Shown here in pieces: positions 13,958-26,600 of a DNA stretch of 64,000 bases. The position numbers were made by a program, and so were the translations under genes. How positions within the stretch are numbered: position 1 is the first letter of the stretch; every line of letters starts with the position of its first letter. Source of the stretch: Hydractinia symbiolongicarpus (lineage: Eukaryota; Cnidaria; Hydrozoa; Anthoathecata; Hydractiniidae); contig NC_079879.1 in NCBI RefSeq assembly GCF_029227915.1, forward strand, positions 2,418,001-2,482,000. Direction: 5' to 3'. The notes under the pieces were generated by a model that saw nothing but the letters and a program-made list of their open reading frames with translations, searched no databases and was not told the origin of the DNA.

Positions 13958-15436
13958 TACCGCGCGCTAAAGAAATAGAGAAAGTTTCAAAAACTGCATT
14001 TCATTGACTTTCTAACAGTATAGGTCCGCTTGAGTTACAAAGGTTGCGTCACATATTCGTATCAACATGTATTCAGCGATATTTTTCTGATGTTATTAGG
14101 TAGCATCGCTTTTAACAGTGAAACGATTGACTGTGGGACTTAATTGAACTTATTTTGGACTTTGACCTTATAAATGTTATAAATGAGACAATTGGACTAC
14201 AAGAAATAACATTCTTCTTAATTTGACATGATTGCTGGAATTCAGTGATTACACAGGGCGCTGTGGTAGCGCATTAATGATAAATTTAGATCAGTAAGTC
14301 ATTTTGTACCGTGGGATCAATCGTAGTCGTTAGCGCGCACTGAAGAAATAGAGACATTTTCCAAAACTACATTTCATTGACTTTCTAACAGTATCAGTCC
14401 GCTTTAGTTACAACGGTTGCGTCACATACTCGTACCAACATGTATTTAGCGATATTTTTCTGATATTACCAGGTTGCATCGCTTTTAACAGTGAAACGAC
14501 TGACTGTTGGACTTAATTGAACTTATTTTGGACTTTGACCTTATAAATGTTATAAATGAGACAATTGGACTACAAGAAATAACATTCTTCTTAATTTGAC
14601 ATGATTGCTGGAATTCAGCGATTGCACTGGGTGCTGTGATGGCGCTTCACTTAAAAATTTGGATATATTAGTAACTTTGTAATGTGGGACCTCTCTTAAC
14701 CCATAGCGCGCGCTGAGGAGAAAGAGATATTTTCAAAAACTACATTTCATTGACTTTCTAACGGTAGCACTCAGTTTGAGTTACACCAGTTGCTTCACAT
14801 ATTCGTACCAACATGTATTTAACAATATTTTTCTGATATTACTAGGTTGCATCGCTTTTAACAGTGAAACGATTGACTGTGGGACTTAATTGAACTGATT
14901 TTGGACTTTGACCTTATAAATGTTTTAAATGAGACAATTGGACTACAAGAAATAACATTCTTCTTAATTTGACATGATTGCTGGAATTCAGTGATTACAC
15001 AGGGCGCTGTGGTAGCGCTTTAATGAAAATTTAGATAAATAAGTCATTTTGTACCGTGGGACCAATCGTAATCGTTACCGCGCACTGAAGAAATTGAGAC
15101 ATTTTCCAAAACTACATTTCATTAACTTTCTAACAGTATCAGTCCGCTTTAGTTACAACGGTTGCGTCACATATTCGTACCAACATGTATTTAACAATAT
15201 TTTTCTGATATTACTAGGTTGCATCGCTTTTAACAGTGAAACGATTGACTGTGGGACTTAATTGAACTGATTTTGGACTTTGACCTTATAAATGTTTTAA
15301 TTGAGACAATTGGACTACAAGAAATAACATTCTTCTTAATTTGACATGATTGTTGGAATTCAGTGATTACACAGGGCGCTCTGGTAGCGCTTTAATGAAA
15401 ATTTAGATAAATAGGTCATTTTGTACCGTGGGACCA

Positions 15437-15639
15437 ATGACTGTGGGACTTAATTGAACTGATTTTGGACTTTGACCTTAGATATGTTTTAAATGAGGCA
15501 ATTGGACTACAAGAAATAACATTCTTCTTAATTTGACATGATTGCTGGAACTCAGCGATTACACTGGGCGCTCTGGTAGCGCTTTAATGAAAATTTAGAT
15601 AAATAAGTCATTTTGTACCGTGGGACCAATCGTAATCGT
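15437..15639. repeat. Mini-unit of satellite (about 192 bp), copy 1
   Basis: GTGGGACCAAT, the end of one unit, is joined directly to GACTGTGGGACTTAATTG from the middle of the next. This removes the box-to-middle part of a unit. The spacing between flanking TACCG boxes (15076 to 15640) is 564 bp instead of 744. The same joint appears at about 17115. Confidence 0.85.
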
Positions 15640-17114
15640 TACCGCGCACTGAAGAAATAGAGACATTTTCCAAAACTACATCTCATTGACTTTCTAACAG
15701 TATCAGTCCGCTTTAGTTACAACGGTTGCGTCACATATTCGTACCAACATGTATTTAGTGATATTTTTCTGATATTACTAGGTTGCATTGCTTTAAACAG
15801 TGAAACGATTGACTGTGGGACTTAATTGAACTGATTTTGGACTTTGATCTTGTAAATTTGATAAATGACACTTTGACTCCAAGAAATAACATTCTTCTTA
15901 ATTTGACATGATTGCTAGAACTCAGCGATTACACTGGGCACTGTGGTAGCGCTTTAATGAAAATTTTAGATAAATAAGTAATTTTGTACTGTGGGACCAA
16001 TCGTAGTCGTTACCGCGCGCTGAAGAAATAGAGAAAGTTTCAAAAACTGCATTTCATTGACTTTCTAACAGTATAGGTCCGCTTGAGTTACAACGGTTGC
16101 GTCACATATTCGTATCAACATGTATTCAGCGATATTTTTCTGATGTTACTAGGTAGCATCGCTTTTAACAGTGAAACGATTGACTGTGGGACTTAATTGA
16201 ACTGATTTTGGACTTTGACCTTATAAATGTTATAAATGAGACAATTGGACTACAAGAAATAGCATTCTTCTTAATTTGACATGATTGCTGGAACTCAGCG
16301 ATTACACTGGGCGCTGTGGTAGCGCTTTAATGAAAAATTTGTATAAAAAAGTCATTTTGTACTGTGGGACCAATCATAGTCGCTAGCGCGCACTGAAAAT
16401 ATAGAGACAGTTTCAAAAACTACATTTCATTGACTTTCTAACGGTAGCACTCTGTTTGAGTTACACCGGTTGCGTCACATATTCGTACCAACATGTATTT
16501 AGCGATATTTTACTGATATTACTAGGTTGCATCGCTTTAAACAGTGAAACGATTGACTGTGGGACTTAATTGAACTGATTTAGGACTTTGATCTTGTGAA
16601 TTTGATAAATGACACTTTGAGTACAAGAAATAACATTCTTCTTAATTTGACATGATTGCTGGAACTCAGTGATTACACTGGGCGCTGTGGTAGCGCTTTA
16701 ATGAAAATTTAGATAAATAAGTCATTTTGTACCGTGGGACCAATCGTAATCGTTACCGCGCACTGAAGAAATAGAGACATTTTCCAAAACTACATTTCAT
16801 TAACTTTCTAACAGTATCAGTCCGCTTTAGTTACAACGGTTGCGTCACATATTCGTAGCAACATGTATTTAACAATATTTTTCTGATATTACTAGGTTGC
16901 ATCGCTTTTAACAGTGAAACGATTGACTGTGGGACTTAATTGAACTGATTTTGGACTTTGAGCTTATAAATGTTTTAATTGAGACAATTGGACTACAAGA
17001 AATAACATTCTTCTTAATTTGACATGATTGTTGGAATTCAGTGATTACACAGGGCGCTCTGGTAGCGCTTTAATGAAAATTTAGATAAATAAGTCATTTT
17101 GTACCGTGGGACCA

Positions 17115-17317
17115 ATGACTGTGGGACTTAATTGAACTGATTTTGGACTTTGACCTTATAAATGTTTTAAATAAGGCAATTGCACTACAAAAAATAACAT
17201 TCTTCTTAATTTGACATGATTGCTGGAATTCAGTTATTACACCGGGCGCTGTGGTAGCGCTTTAATGAAAATTTAGATAAATAAGTCATTTTGTACCGCG
17301 GGACCAATCGTAATCGT
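17115..17317. repeat. Mini-unit of satellite (about 192 bp), copy 2
   Basis: It has the same joint as the mini-unit near 15437, and the flanking TACCG boxes are again 564 bp apart (16754 to 17318). The identical joint shows one deletion followed by duplication, not two separate deletions. Confidence 0.85.
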
Positions 17318-19552
17318 TACCGCGCACTGAAGAAATAGAGACACTTTCCAAAACTACATTTCATTAACTTTCTAACAGTCTCAGTCCGCTTTAGTTACAA
17401 CGGTTGCGTCACATATTCGTATCAACATGTATTCAGCCATATTTTTCTGATGTTACTAGGTAGCATCGCTTTTAACAGTGAAACGATTGACTGTGGGACT
17501 TAATTGAACTGATTTTGGACTTTGACCTTATAAATGTTATAAATGAGACAATTGGACTACAAGAAATAGCATTCTTCTTAATTTGACATGATTGCTGGAA
17601 CTCAGCGATTACACTGGGCGCTGTGGTAGCGCTTTAATGAAAAATTTGTATAAAAAAGTCATTTTGTACTGTGGGACCAATCATAGTCGCTAGCGCGCAC
17701 TGAAAATATAGAGACAGTTTCAAAAACTACATTTCATTGACTTTCTAACGGTAGCACTCTGTTTGAGTTACACCGGTTGCGTCACATATTCGTACCAACA
17801 TGTATTTAGCGATATTTTACTGATATTACTAGGTTGCATCGCTTTAAACAGTGAAACGATTGACTGTGGGACTTAATTGAACTGATTTAGGACTTTGATC
17901 TTGTGAATTTGATAAATGACACAATTGGACTCCAAGAAATAGCATTCTTCTTAATTTGACATTATTGCTGGAACTCAGCGATTGCACTGGGCGCTGTGAT
18001 AGCGCTTTAATGAAACATTTGTATAAAAAAGTCATTTTGTACTTTGGGATCAATCGTAGTCGTTAGCGCGCGCTGAATAAATAGAGACAGTTTCAAAAAC
18101 TACATTTCATTGACTTTCTAACAGCATCAGTCCGCTTGAGTTACAAGGGTTCCGTCACATATTCGTGCCAACATGTATTTAGCGATATTTTTCTGATATT
18201 ACTAGGTTGCATCGCTTTTAACAGTGAAACGATTGACTGTGGGACTTAATTGCACTGATTTTGAGGTTTGACCTTATAAATGTGATAAATGACACAACTT
18301 GACTCCAAGAAATAACATTCTCCTTAATTTGACATGATTGCTGGAATTCAGCGATTGCACTGGGCGCTGTGATGGCGCTTCACTTAAAAATTTGGATATA
18401 TTAATAATTTTGTAATGTGGGACCTCTCTTAACCCATAGCGCGCGCTGAGGAGAAAGAGATATTTTAAAAAACTACATTTCATTGACTTTCTAACGGTAG
18501 CACTCAGTTTGAGTTACACCAGTTGCGTCACATATTCGTACCAACATGTATTTAACAATATTTTTCTGATATTACTAGGTTGCATCGCTTTTAACAGTGA
18601 AACGATTGACTGTGGGACTTAATTGAACTGATTTTGGACTTTGACCTTATAAATGTTTTAAATGAGACAATTGGACAACAAGAAATAACATTCTTCTTAA
18701 TTTGACATGATTGCTGGAATTCAGTGATTACACAGGGCGCTGTAGTAGCGCTTTAATGAAAATTTAGATAAATAAGTCATTTTGTACCGTGGGACCAATC
18801 GTAATCGTTACCGCGCACTGAAGAAATAGAGACATTTTCCAAAACTACATTTCATTAACTTTCTAACAGTATCAGTCCGCTTTAGTTACAACGGTTGCGT
18901 CACATATTCGTACCAACATGTATTTAGCGATATTTTTCTGATATTACTAGGTTGCATCGCTTTAAACAGTGAAACGATTGACTGTGGGACTTAATTAAAC
19001 TGATTTTGGACTTTGATCTTGTAAATTTGATAAATGACACTTTGACTCCAAGAAATAACATTCTTCTTAATTTGACATGATTGCTAGAACTCAGCGATTA
19101 CACTGGGCGCTGTGGTAGCGCTTTAATGAAAATTTTAGATAAATAAGTCATTTTGTACTGTGGGACCAATCGTAGTCGTTACCGCGCGCTAAAGAAATAG
19201 AGAAAGTTTCAAAAACTGCATTTCATTGACTTTCTAACAGTATAGGTCCGCTTGAGTTACAACGGTTGCGTCACATATTCGTATCAACATGTATTCAGCG
19301 ATATTTTTCTGATGTTACTAGGTAGCATCGCTTTTAACAGTGAAACGATTGATGTTGGGACTTAATTGAACTGATTTTGGACTTTGACCTTATAAATGTT
19401 ATAAATAAGACAATTGGACTACAAGAAATGACATTCTTCTTAATTTGACATGATTGCTGGAATTCGGTGATTACACAGGGCGCTGTGGTAGCGCTTTAAT
19501 GAAAAATTTAGATGAATAAGTCATTTTGTACCGTGGGACCAATCGTAGTCGT

Positions 19553-20656
19553 TAGCGCGTGCTGAAGAAATAGAGACAGTTTCGAAAACTACATTTCATT
19601 GACTTTCTAACAGTATAGGTCCGCTTGAGTTACAACGGTTGCGTCACATATTCGTACCAACATGTCTTCAGCGATATTTTTCTGATGTTACTAGGTAGGA
19701 TCGCTTTTAACAGTGAAACGATTGACTGTGGGACATAATTGAATTATTTTGGACTTCGACCTTATAAATGTGATAAATGACACAATTGGACTCCAAGAAA
19801 TAACATTCTCCTTAATTTGACATGATTGCTGGAATTCAGCGATTACACAGGGCGCTGTGATAGCGCTTCACTTAAAAATTTAGATAAATTTGTCATTGTG
19901 TAACGTGGGACCAATCCTAGCCGTTAGCGTTCATTGAAGAAATAGAGACATTTTCAAAAATTACAATTCATTGAATTTCCAGGGGTATCAATCCGTTTTG
20001 ATATACAACGCTTGCGTCACATATTCGTACCAACATTTGTTTTGCGATATTTTTCTGATATTACTAGGTTGCATCGCTTTTAACAGTGAAACGATTGACT
20101 GTGGCACTTAATTGAACTGGTTTTGGGTTTTAACCTTTTAAATGTGATAAATGACACAATTGGACTCCTAGAAATAACATTCTCCTTAATTTGACATGAT
20201 TGCTGGAATTCAGAGATTACGCAGGGCGCTGTGGTAGCACCTTAATGAAAATTTTAGATGAATAAGTCATTTTGTTCCGTGAGACCAATCGTAGTCGTTA
20301 GCGCGTGCTGAAGAAGTAGAGACAATTTCAAAAACTACATTTCAATGATTTTCTAACGGTATAAATCCGTTTTAGTAACAACGGTTATGTCACATATTCG
20401 TACCAACATGTATTTAGCAGTATTTTTTTGATATTACTAGGTTGCATGGCTTTTAACAGTGAAGCGATTGACTGTGGGACTTAATTGAATTGATTTTAGA
20501 TTTCGACCTTATAAATGTGATAAATAAGCCAATTTGACTCCAAGAAATAACATTCTTCTTAATCTGACATGATTGCTGGAACTCAGCGATTACACAGGGT
20601 TATTTAAAAATTTAGATGAATAAGTCATTTTGTGCCGTGGGACCAATCGTAGTCGT
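19553..20656. repeat. Satellite transition zone
   Basis: Three units unlike their neighbours. The unit from about 19925 carries TTTCCAGGGGTATCAATCCG and CAACATTTGTTTTGCG, the only clear member left of 35 kb of a type common on the right side. The unit ending near 20620 has lost the GGCGCTGTGGTAGCGC hairpin block and reads ACACAGGGTTATTTAAAAA. It separates the 4.3-19.5 kb block from the next large block. Confidence 0.75.
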
Positions 20657-23600
20657 TAGCGCGTGCTGAAGAAATAGAGACAGTTTCAAAAACTACATTT
20701 CATTGACTTTCTAACAGTATAGGTCCGCTTGAGTTACAACGGTTGCGTCACATATTCGTACCAACATGTATTCAGCGATATTTTTCTGATGTTACTAGGT
20801 AGCATCGCTTTTAACAGTGAAACGATTGACTGTGGGACATAATTGAATTATTTTGGACGTCGACCTTATAAATGTGATAAATGACACAATTTGACTCCTA
20901 GAAATAACATTCTCCTTAATTTGACATGATTGCTGAAATTCAGAGATTACACAGGGCGCTGTGGTAGCACTTTAATGAAAAATTTAGATGAATAAGTCAT
21001 TTTGTACCGCGGGACCAATCGTAGTCGTTAGCGCGTGCTGAAGAAGTAGAGACAGTTTCAAAAACTACATTTCATTAACTTTCTAACAGTCTCAGTCCGC
21101 TTGAGCTACAACGGTTGCGTCACATATTTGTACCAACATGTATTTAGCGATATTTTTCTGACATTACTAGGTTGCATCGCTATTAACAGTGAGGCGATTG
21201 ACTGTGAGACTTAATTGAAATGATTTTGGACTTTGATCTTGTAAATGTGATAAATGACACAATTGGACTCCTAGAAATAACATTCTCCTTAATTTGACAT
21301 GATTGCTGGAATTCAGAGATTACACAGGGCGCTGTGGTAGCACCTTAATGAAAATTTTAGATGAATAAGTCATTTTGTACCGTGAGACCAATCGTAGTCG
21401 TTAGCGCGTGCTGAAGAAGTAGAGACAGTTTCAAAAACTACATTTCATTGACTTTCTAACAGTATAGGTCCGCTTGAGTTACAACGGTTGCGTCACATAT
21501 TCGTACCAACTTGTATTCAGCGATATTTTTCTGACATTACTAGGTTGCATCGCTTTTAACAGTGAGGCGATTGACTGTGAGACTTAATTGAAATAATTTT
21601 GGACTTTGATCTTGTAAATGTGATAAATGACACAATTGGACTCCTAGAAATAACATTCTCCTTAATTTGACATGATTGCTGGAATTCAGAGATTACACAG
21701 GGCGCTGTGGTAGCACCTTAATGAAAATTTTAGATGAATAAGTCATTTTGTACCGTGAGACCAATCCTAGTCGTTAGCTCGTGCTGAAGAAGTAGAGACA
21801 GTTTCAAAAACTACATTTCATTGACTTTCTAACAGTATAGGTCCGCTTGAGTTACAACGGTTGCGTCACATATTCGTACCAACATGTATTCAGCGATATT
21901 TTTCTGATGTTACTAGGTAGCATCGCTTTTAACAGTGAAACGATTGACTGTGGGACATAATTGAATTATTTTGGACGTCGACCTTATAAATGTGATAAAT
22001 GACACAATTGGACTCCAAGAAATAACATTCTCCTTAATTTGACATGATTGCTGGAATTCAGCGATTAGACAGGGCGCTGTGGTAGCACCTTAATGAAAAT
22101 TTTAGATGAATAAGTCATTTTGTACCGTGAGACCAATCCTAGTCGTTAGCTCGTGCTGAAGAAGTAGAGACAGTTTCAAAAACTACATTTCATTGACTTT
22201 CTAACAGTATAGGTCCGCTTGAGTTACAACGGTTGCGTCACATATTCGTACCAACATGTATTCAGCGATATTTTTCTGATGTTACTAGGTAGCATCGCTT
22301 TTAACAGTGAAACGATTGACTGTGGGACATAATTGAATTATTTTGGACGTCGACCTTATAAATGTGATAAATGACACAATTGGACTCCAAGAAATAACAT
22401 TCTCCTTAATTTGACATGATTGCTGGAATTCAGCGATTAGACAGGGCGCTGTGGTGGCGCTTTAATGAAAAATTTAGATGAATAAGACATTTTGTACCGT
22501 GGGACCAATCCTAGTCGTTAGCTCGTGCTGAAGAAATAGAGACAGTTTCAAAAACTACATTTCATTGACTTTCTAACAGTATAGGTCCGCTTGAGTTACA
22601 ACGGTTGCGTCACATATTCGTACCAACATGTATTCAGCGATATTTTTCTGATGTTACTAGGTAGCATCGCTTTTAACAGTGAAACGATTGACTGTGGGAC
22701 ATAATTGAATTATTTTGGACGTCGACCTTATAAATGTGATAAATGACACAATTTGACTCCTAGAAATAACATTCTCCTTAATTTGACATGATTGCTGAAA
22801 TTCAGAGATTACACAGGGCGCTGTGGTAGCACTTTAATGAAAAATTTAGATGAATAAGTCATTTTGTACCGTGGGACCAATCGTAGTCGTTAGCGCGTGC
22901 TGAAGAAGTAGAGACAGTTTCAAAAACTACATTTCATTAACTTTCTAACAGTCTCAGTCCGCTTGAGTTACAACGGTTGCGTCTTATATTTGTACCAACA
23001 TGTATTTAGCGATATTTTTCTGACATTACTAGGTTGCATCGCTTTTAACAGTGAAAAGATTGACTGTGAGACTTAATTGAAATGATTTTGGACTTTCATC
23101 TTGTAAATGTGATAAATGACACAATTTGACTCCTAGAAATAACATTCTCCCTAATTTGTCATGATTGCTGGAATTCAGCGATTACACAGGGCGCTGTGGT
23201 AGCGCTTTAATGAAAAATTTAGATGAATAAGTCTTTTTTGTACCGTGGGACCAATCGTAGTCGTTAGCGCGTGCTGAAGAAATAGAGACAGTTTCAAAAA
23301 CTACATTTCATTGATTTTCTAACGGTATAAATCCGTTTCAGTTACAACGGTTGCGTCACATGTTCGTACCAACATGTATTTAGCGATATTTTTCTGATAT
23401 TACTAGGTTGCATCGCTTTTAACAGTGAGGCGATTGACTGTGGGACTTAATTGAAATGATTTTGGACTTTGATCTTATAAATGTGATAAATGACACAATT
23501 TGACTCCTAGAAATAACATTCTCCTTAATTTGACATGATTGCTGGAATTCAGAGATTACACAGGGCGCTGTGGTAGCACTTTAATGAAAAATTTAGATGA

Positions 23601-26600
23601 ATAAGTCATTTTGTACCGTGGGACCAATCGTAGTCGTTAGCGCGTACTGAAGAAGTAGAGACAGTTTCAAAAACTACATTTCATTAACTTTCTAACAGGC
23701 TCAGTCCGCTTGAGCTACAACGGTTGCGTCTTATATTTGTACCAACATGTATTTAGCGATATTTTTCTGACATTACTAGGTTGCATCGCTTTTAACAGTG
23801 AGGCGATTGACTGTGAGACTTAATTGAAATGATTTTGGACTTTGATCTTGTAAATGTGATAAATGACACAATTTGACTCCTAGAAATAACATTCTCCTTA
23901 ATTTGTCATGATTGCTGGAATTCAGCGATTACACAGGGCGCTGTGGTAGCGCTTTAATGAAAAATTTAGATGAATAAGTCATTTTTGTACCGTGGGACCA
24001 ATCGTAGTCGTTAGCGCGTGCTGAAGAAATAGAGACAGTTTCAAAAACTACATTTCATTGATTTTCTAACGGTATAAATCCGTTTCAGTTACAACGGTTG
24101 CGTCACATGTTCGTACCAACATGTATTTAGCGATATTTTTCTGACATTACTAGGTTGCATCGCTTTTAACAGTGAGGCGATTGACTGTGAGACTTAATTG
24201 AAATGATTCTGGACTTTGATCTTATAAATGTGATAAATGACACAATTTGACTCCTAGAAATAACATTCTCCTTAAATTGTCATGATTGCTGGAATTCAGC
24301 GATTACACAGGGCGCTGTGGTAGCGCTTTAATGAAAAATTTAGATGAATAAGTCATTTTGTACCGTGGGACCAATCGTAATCGTTAGCGCGTGCTGAAGA
24401 AATAGAGACAGTTTCAAAAACTACATTTCATTGACTTTCTAACAGTATAGGTCCGCTTGAGTTACAACGGTTGCGTCACATATTCGTACCAACATGTATT
24501 TAGCGATATTTTTCTGATGTTACTAGGTAGCATCGCTTTTAACAGTGAAACGATTGACTGTGGGACATAATTGAATTATTTTGGACGCCGACCTTATAAA
24601 TGTGATAAATTACACAATTTGACTCCTAGAAATAACATTCTCCTTAATTTGACATGATTGCTGAAATTCAGAGATTACACAGGGCGCTGTGGTAGCACTT
24701 TAATGAAAAATTTAGATGAATAAGTCATTTTGTACCGTGGGACCAATCGTAGTCGTTAGCGCGTGCTGAAGAAGTAGAGACAGTTTCAAAAACTACATTT
24801 CATTAACTTTCTAACAGTCTCAGTCCGCTTGAGCTACAACGGTTGCGTCTTATATTTGTACCAACATGTATTTAGCGATATTTTTCTGATGTTACTAGGT
24901 AGCATCGCTTTTAACAGTGAAACGATTGACTGTGGGACATAATTGAATTATTTTGGACGTCGACCTTATAAATGTGATAAATGACACAATTTGACTCCTA
25001 GAAATAACATTCTCCTTAATTTGACATGATTGCTGAAATTCAGAGATTACACAGGGCGCTGTGGTAGCACTTTAATGAAAAACTTAGATGAATAAGTCAT
25101 TTTGTACCGTGGGACCAATCGTAGTCGTTAGCGCGTATTGAAGAAATAGAGAGTTTCAAAAACTACATTTCATTGACTTTCTAACAGTATAGGTCCGCTT
25201 GAGTTACAACGGTTGCGTCACATATTCGTACCAACATGTATTCAGCGATATTTTTCTGATGTTACTAGGTAGCATCGATTTTAACAGTGAAACGATTGAC
25301 TGTGGGACATAATTGAATTATTTTGGACGTCGACCTTATAAATGTGATAAATGACACAATTTGACTCCTAGAAATAACATTCTCCTTAATTTGACATGAT
25401 TGCTGAAATTCAGAGATTACACAGGGCGCTGTGGTAGCACTTTAATGAAAAATTTAGATGAATAAGTCATTTTGTACCGTGGGACCAATCGTAGTCGTTA
25501 GCGCGTGCTGAAGAAGTAGAGACATTTTCAAAAACTACATTTCATTAACTTTCTAACAGTCTCAGTCCGCTTGAGCTACAACGGTTGCGTCTTATATTTG
25601 TACCAACATGTATTTAGCGATATTTTTCTGACATTACTAGGTTGCATCGCTTTTAACAGTGAGGCGATTGACTGTGAGACTTAATTGAAATGATTTTGGA
25701 CTTTGATCTTATAAATGTGATAAATGACACAATTGGACTCCTAGAAATAACATTCTCCTTAATTTGACATAATTGCTGGAATTCAGAGATTACACAGGGC
25801 GCTGTGGTAGCACTTTAATGAAAAATTTAGATGAATAAGTCATTTTGTACCGTGGGACCAATCGTAGTCGTTAGCGCGTGCTGAAGAAGTAGAGACAGTT
25901 TCAAAAACTACATTTCATTAACTTTCTAACAGTCCCAGTCCGCTTGAGCTACAACGGTTGCGTCTTATATTTGTACCAACATGTATTTAGCGATATTTTT
26001 CTGATGTTACTAGGTAGCATCGCTTTTAACAGTGAAACGATTGACTGTGAGACTTAATTGAAATGATTTTGGACTTTGATCTTGTAAATGTGATAAATGA
26101 CACAATTTGACTCCTAGAAATAACATTCTCCTTAATTTGTCATGATTGCTGGAATTCAGCGATTACACAGGGCGCTGTGGTAGCGCTTTAATGAAAAATT
26201 TAGATGAATAAGTCATTTTTGTACCGTGGGACCAATCGTAGTCGTTAGCGCGTGCTGAAGAAATAGAGACAGTTTCAAAAACTACATTTCATTGATTTTC
26301 TAACGGTATAAATCCGTTTCAGTTACAACGGTTGCGTCACATGTTCGTACCAACATGTATTTAGCGATATTTTTCTGATATTACTAGGTTGCATCGCTTT
26401 TAACAGTGAGGCGATTGACTGTGGGACTTAATTGAAATGATTTTGAACTTTGATCTTATAAATGTGATAAATGACACAATTTGACTCCTAGAAATAACAT
26501 TCTCCTTAATTTGACATGATTGCTGGAATTCAGAGATTACACAGGGCGCTGTGGTAGCACTTTAATGAAAAATTTAGATGAATAAGTCATTTTGTACCGT

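Larger units (their letters stand above)
13958..19552. repeat. Satellite block with two about 192-bp mini-units
   Basis: Full units are mixed with two mini-units of about 192-203 bp that end at 15639 and 17317. Segments around them recur at 1678 bp (mini-unit to mini-unit) and 1307 bp (box GCTAGCGCGCACTG at about 16382 and 17689). The GGATATATTA unit type recurs at 14661 and 18393. These are 4 x 372 + 192, 3 x 372 + 192 and 10 x 372, so the mini-unit was duplicated as part of larger blocks. No other feature is seen. Confidence 0.82.
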
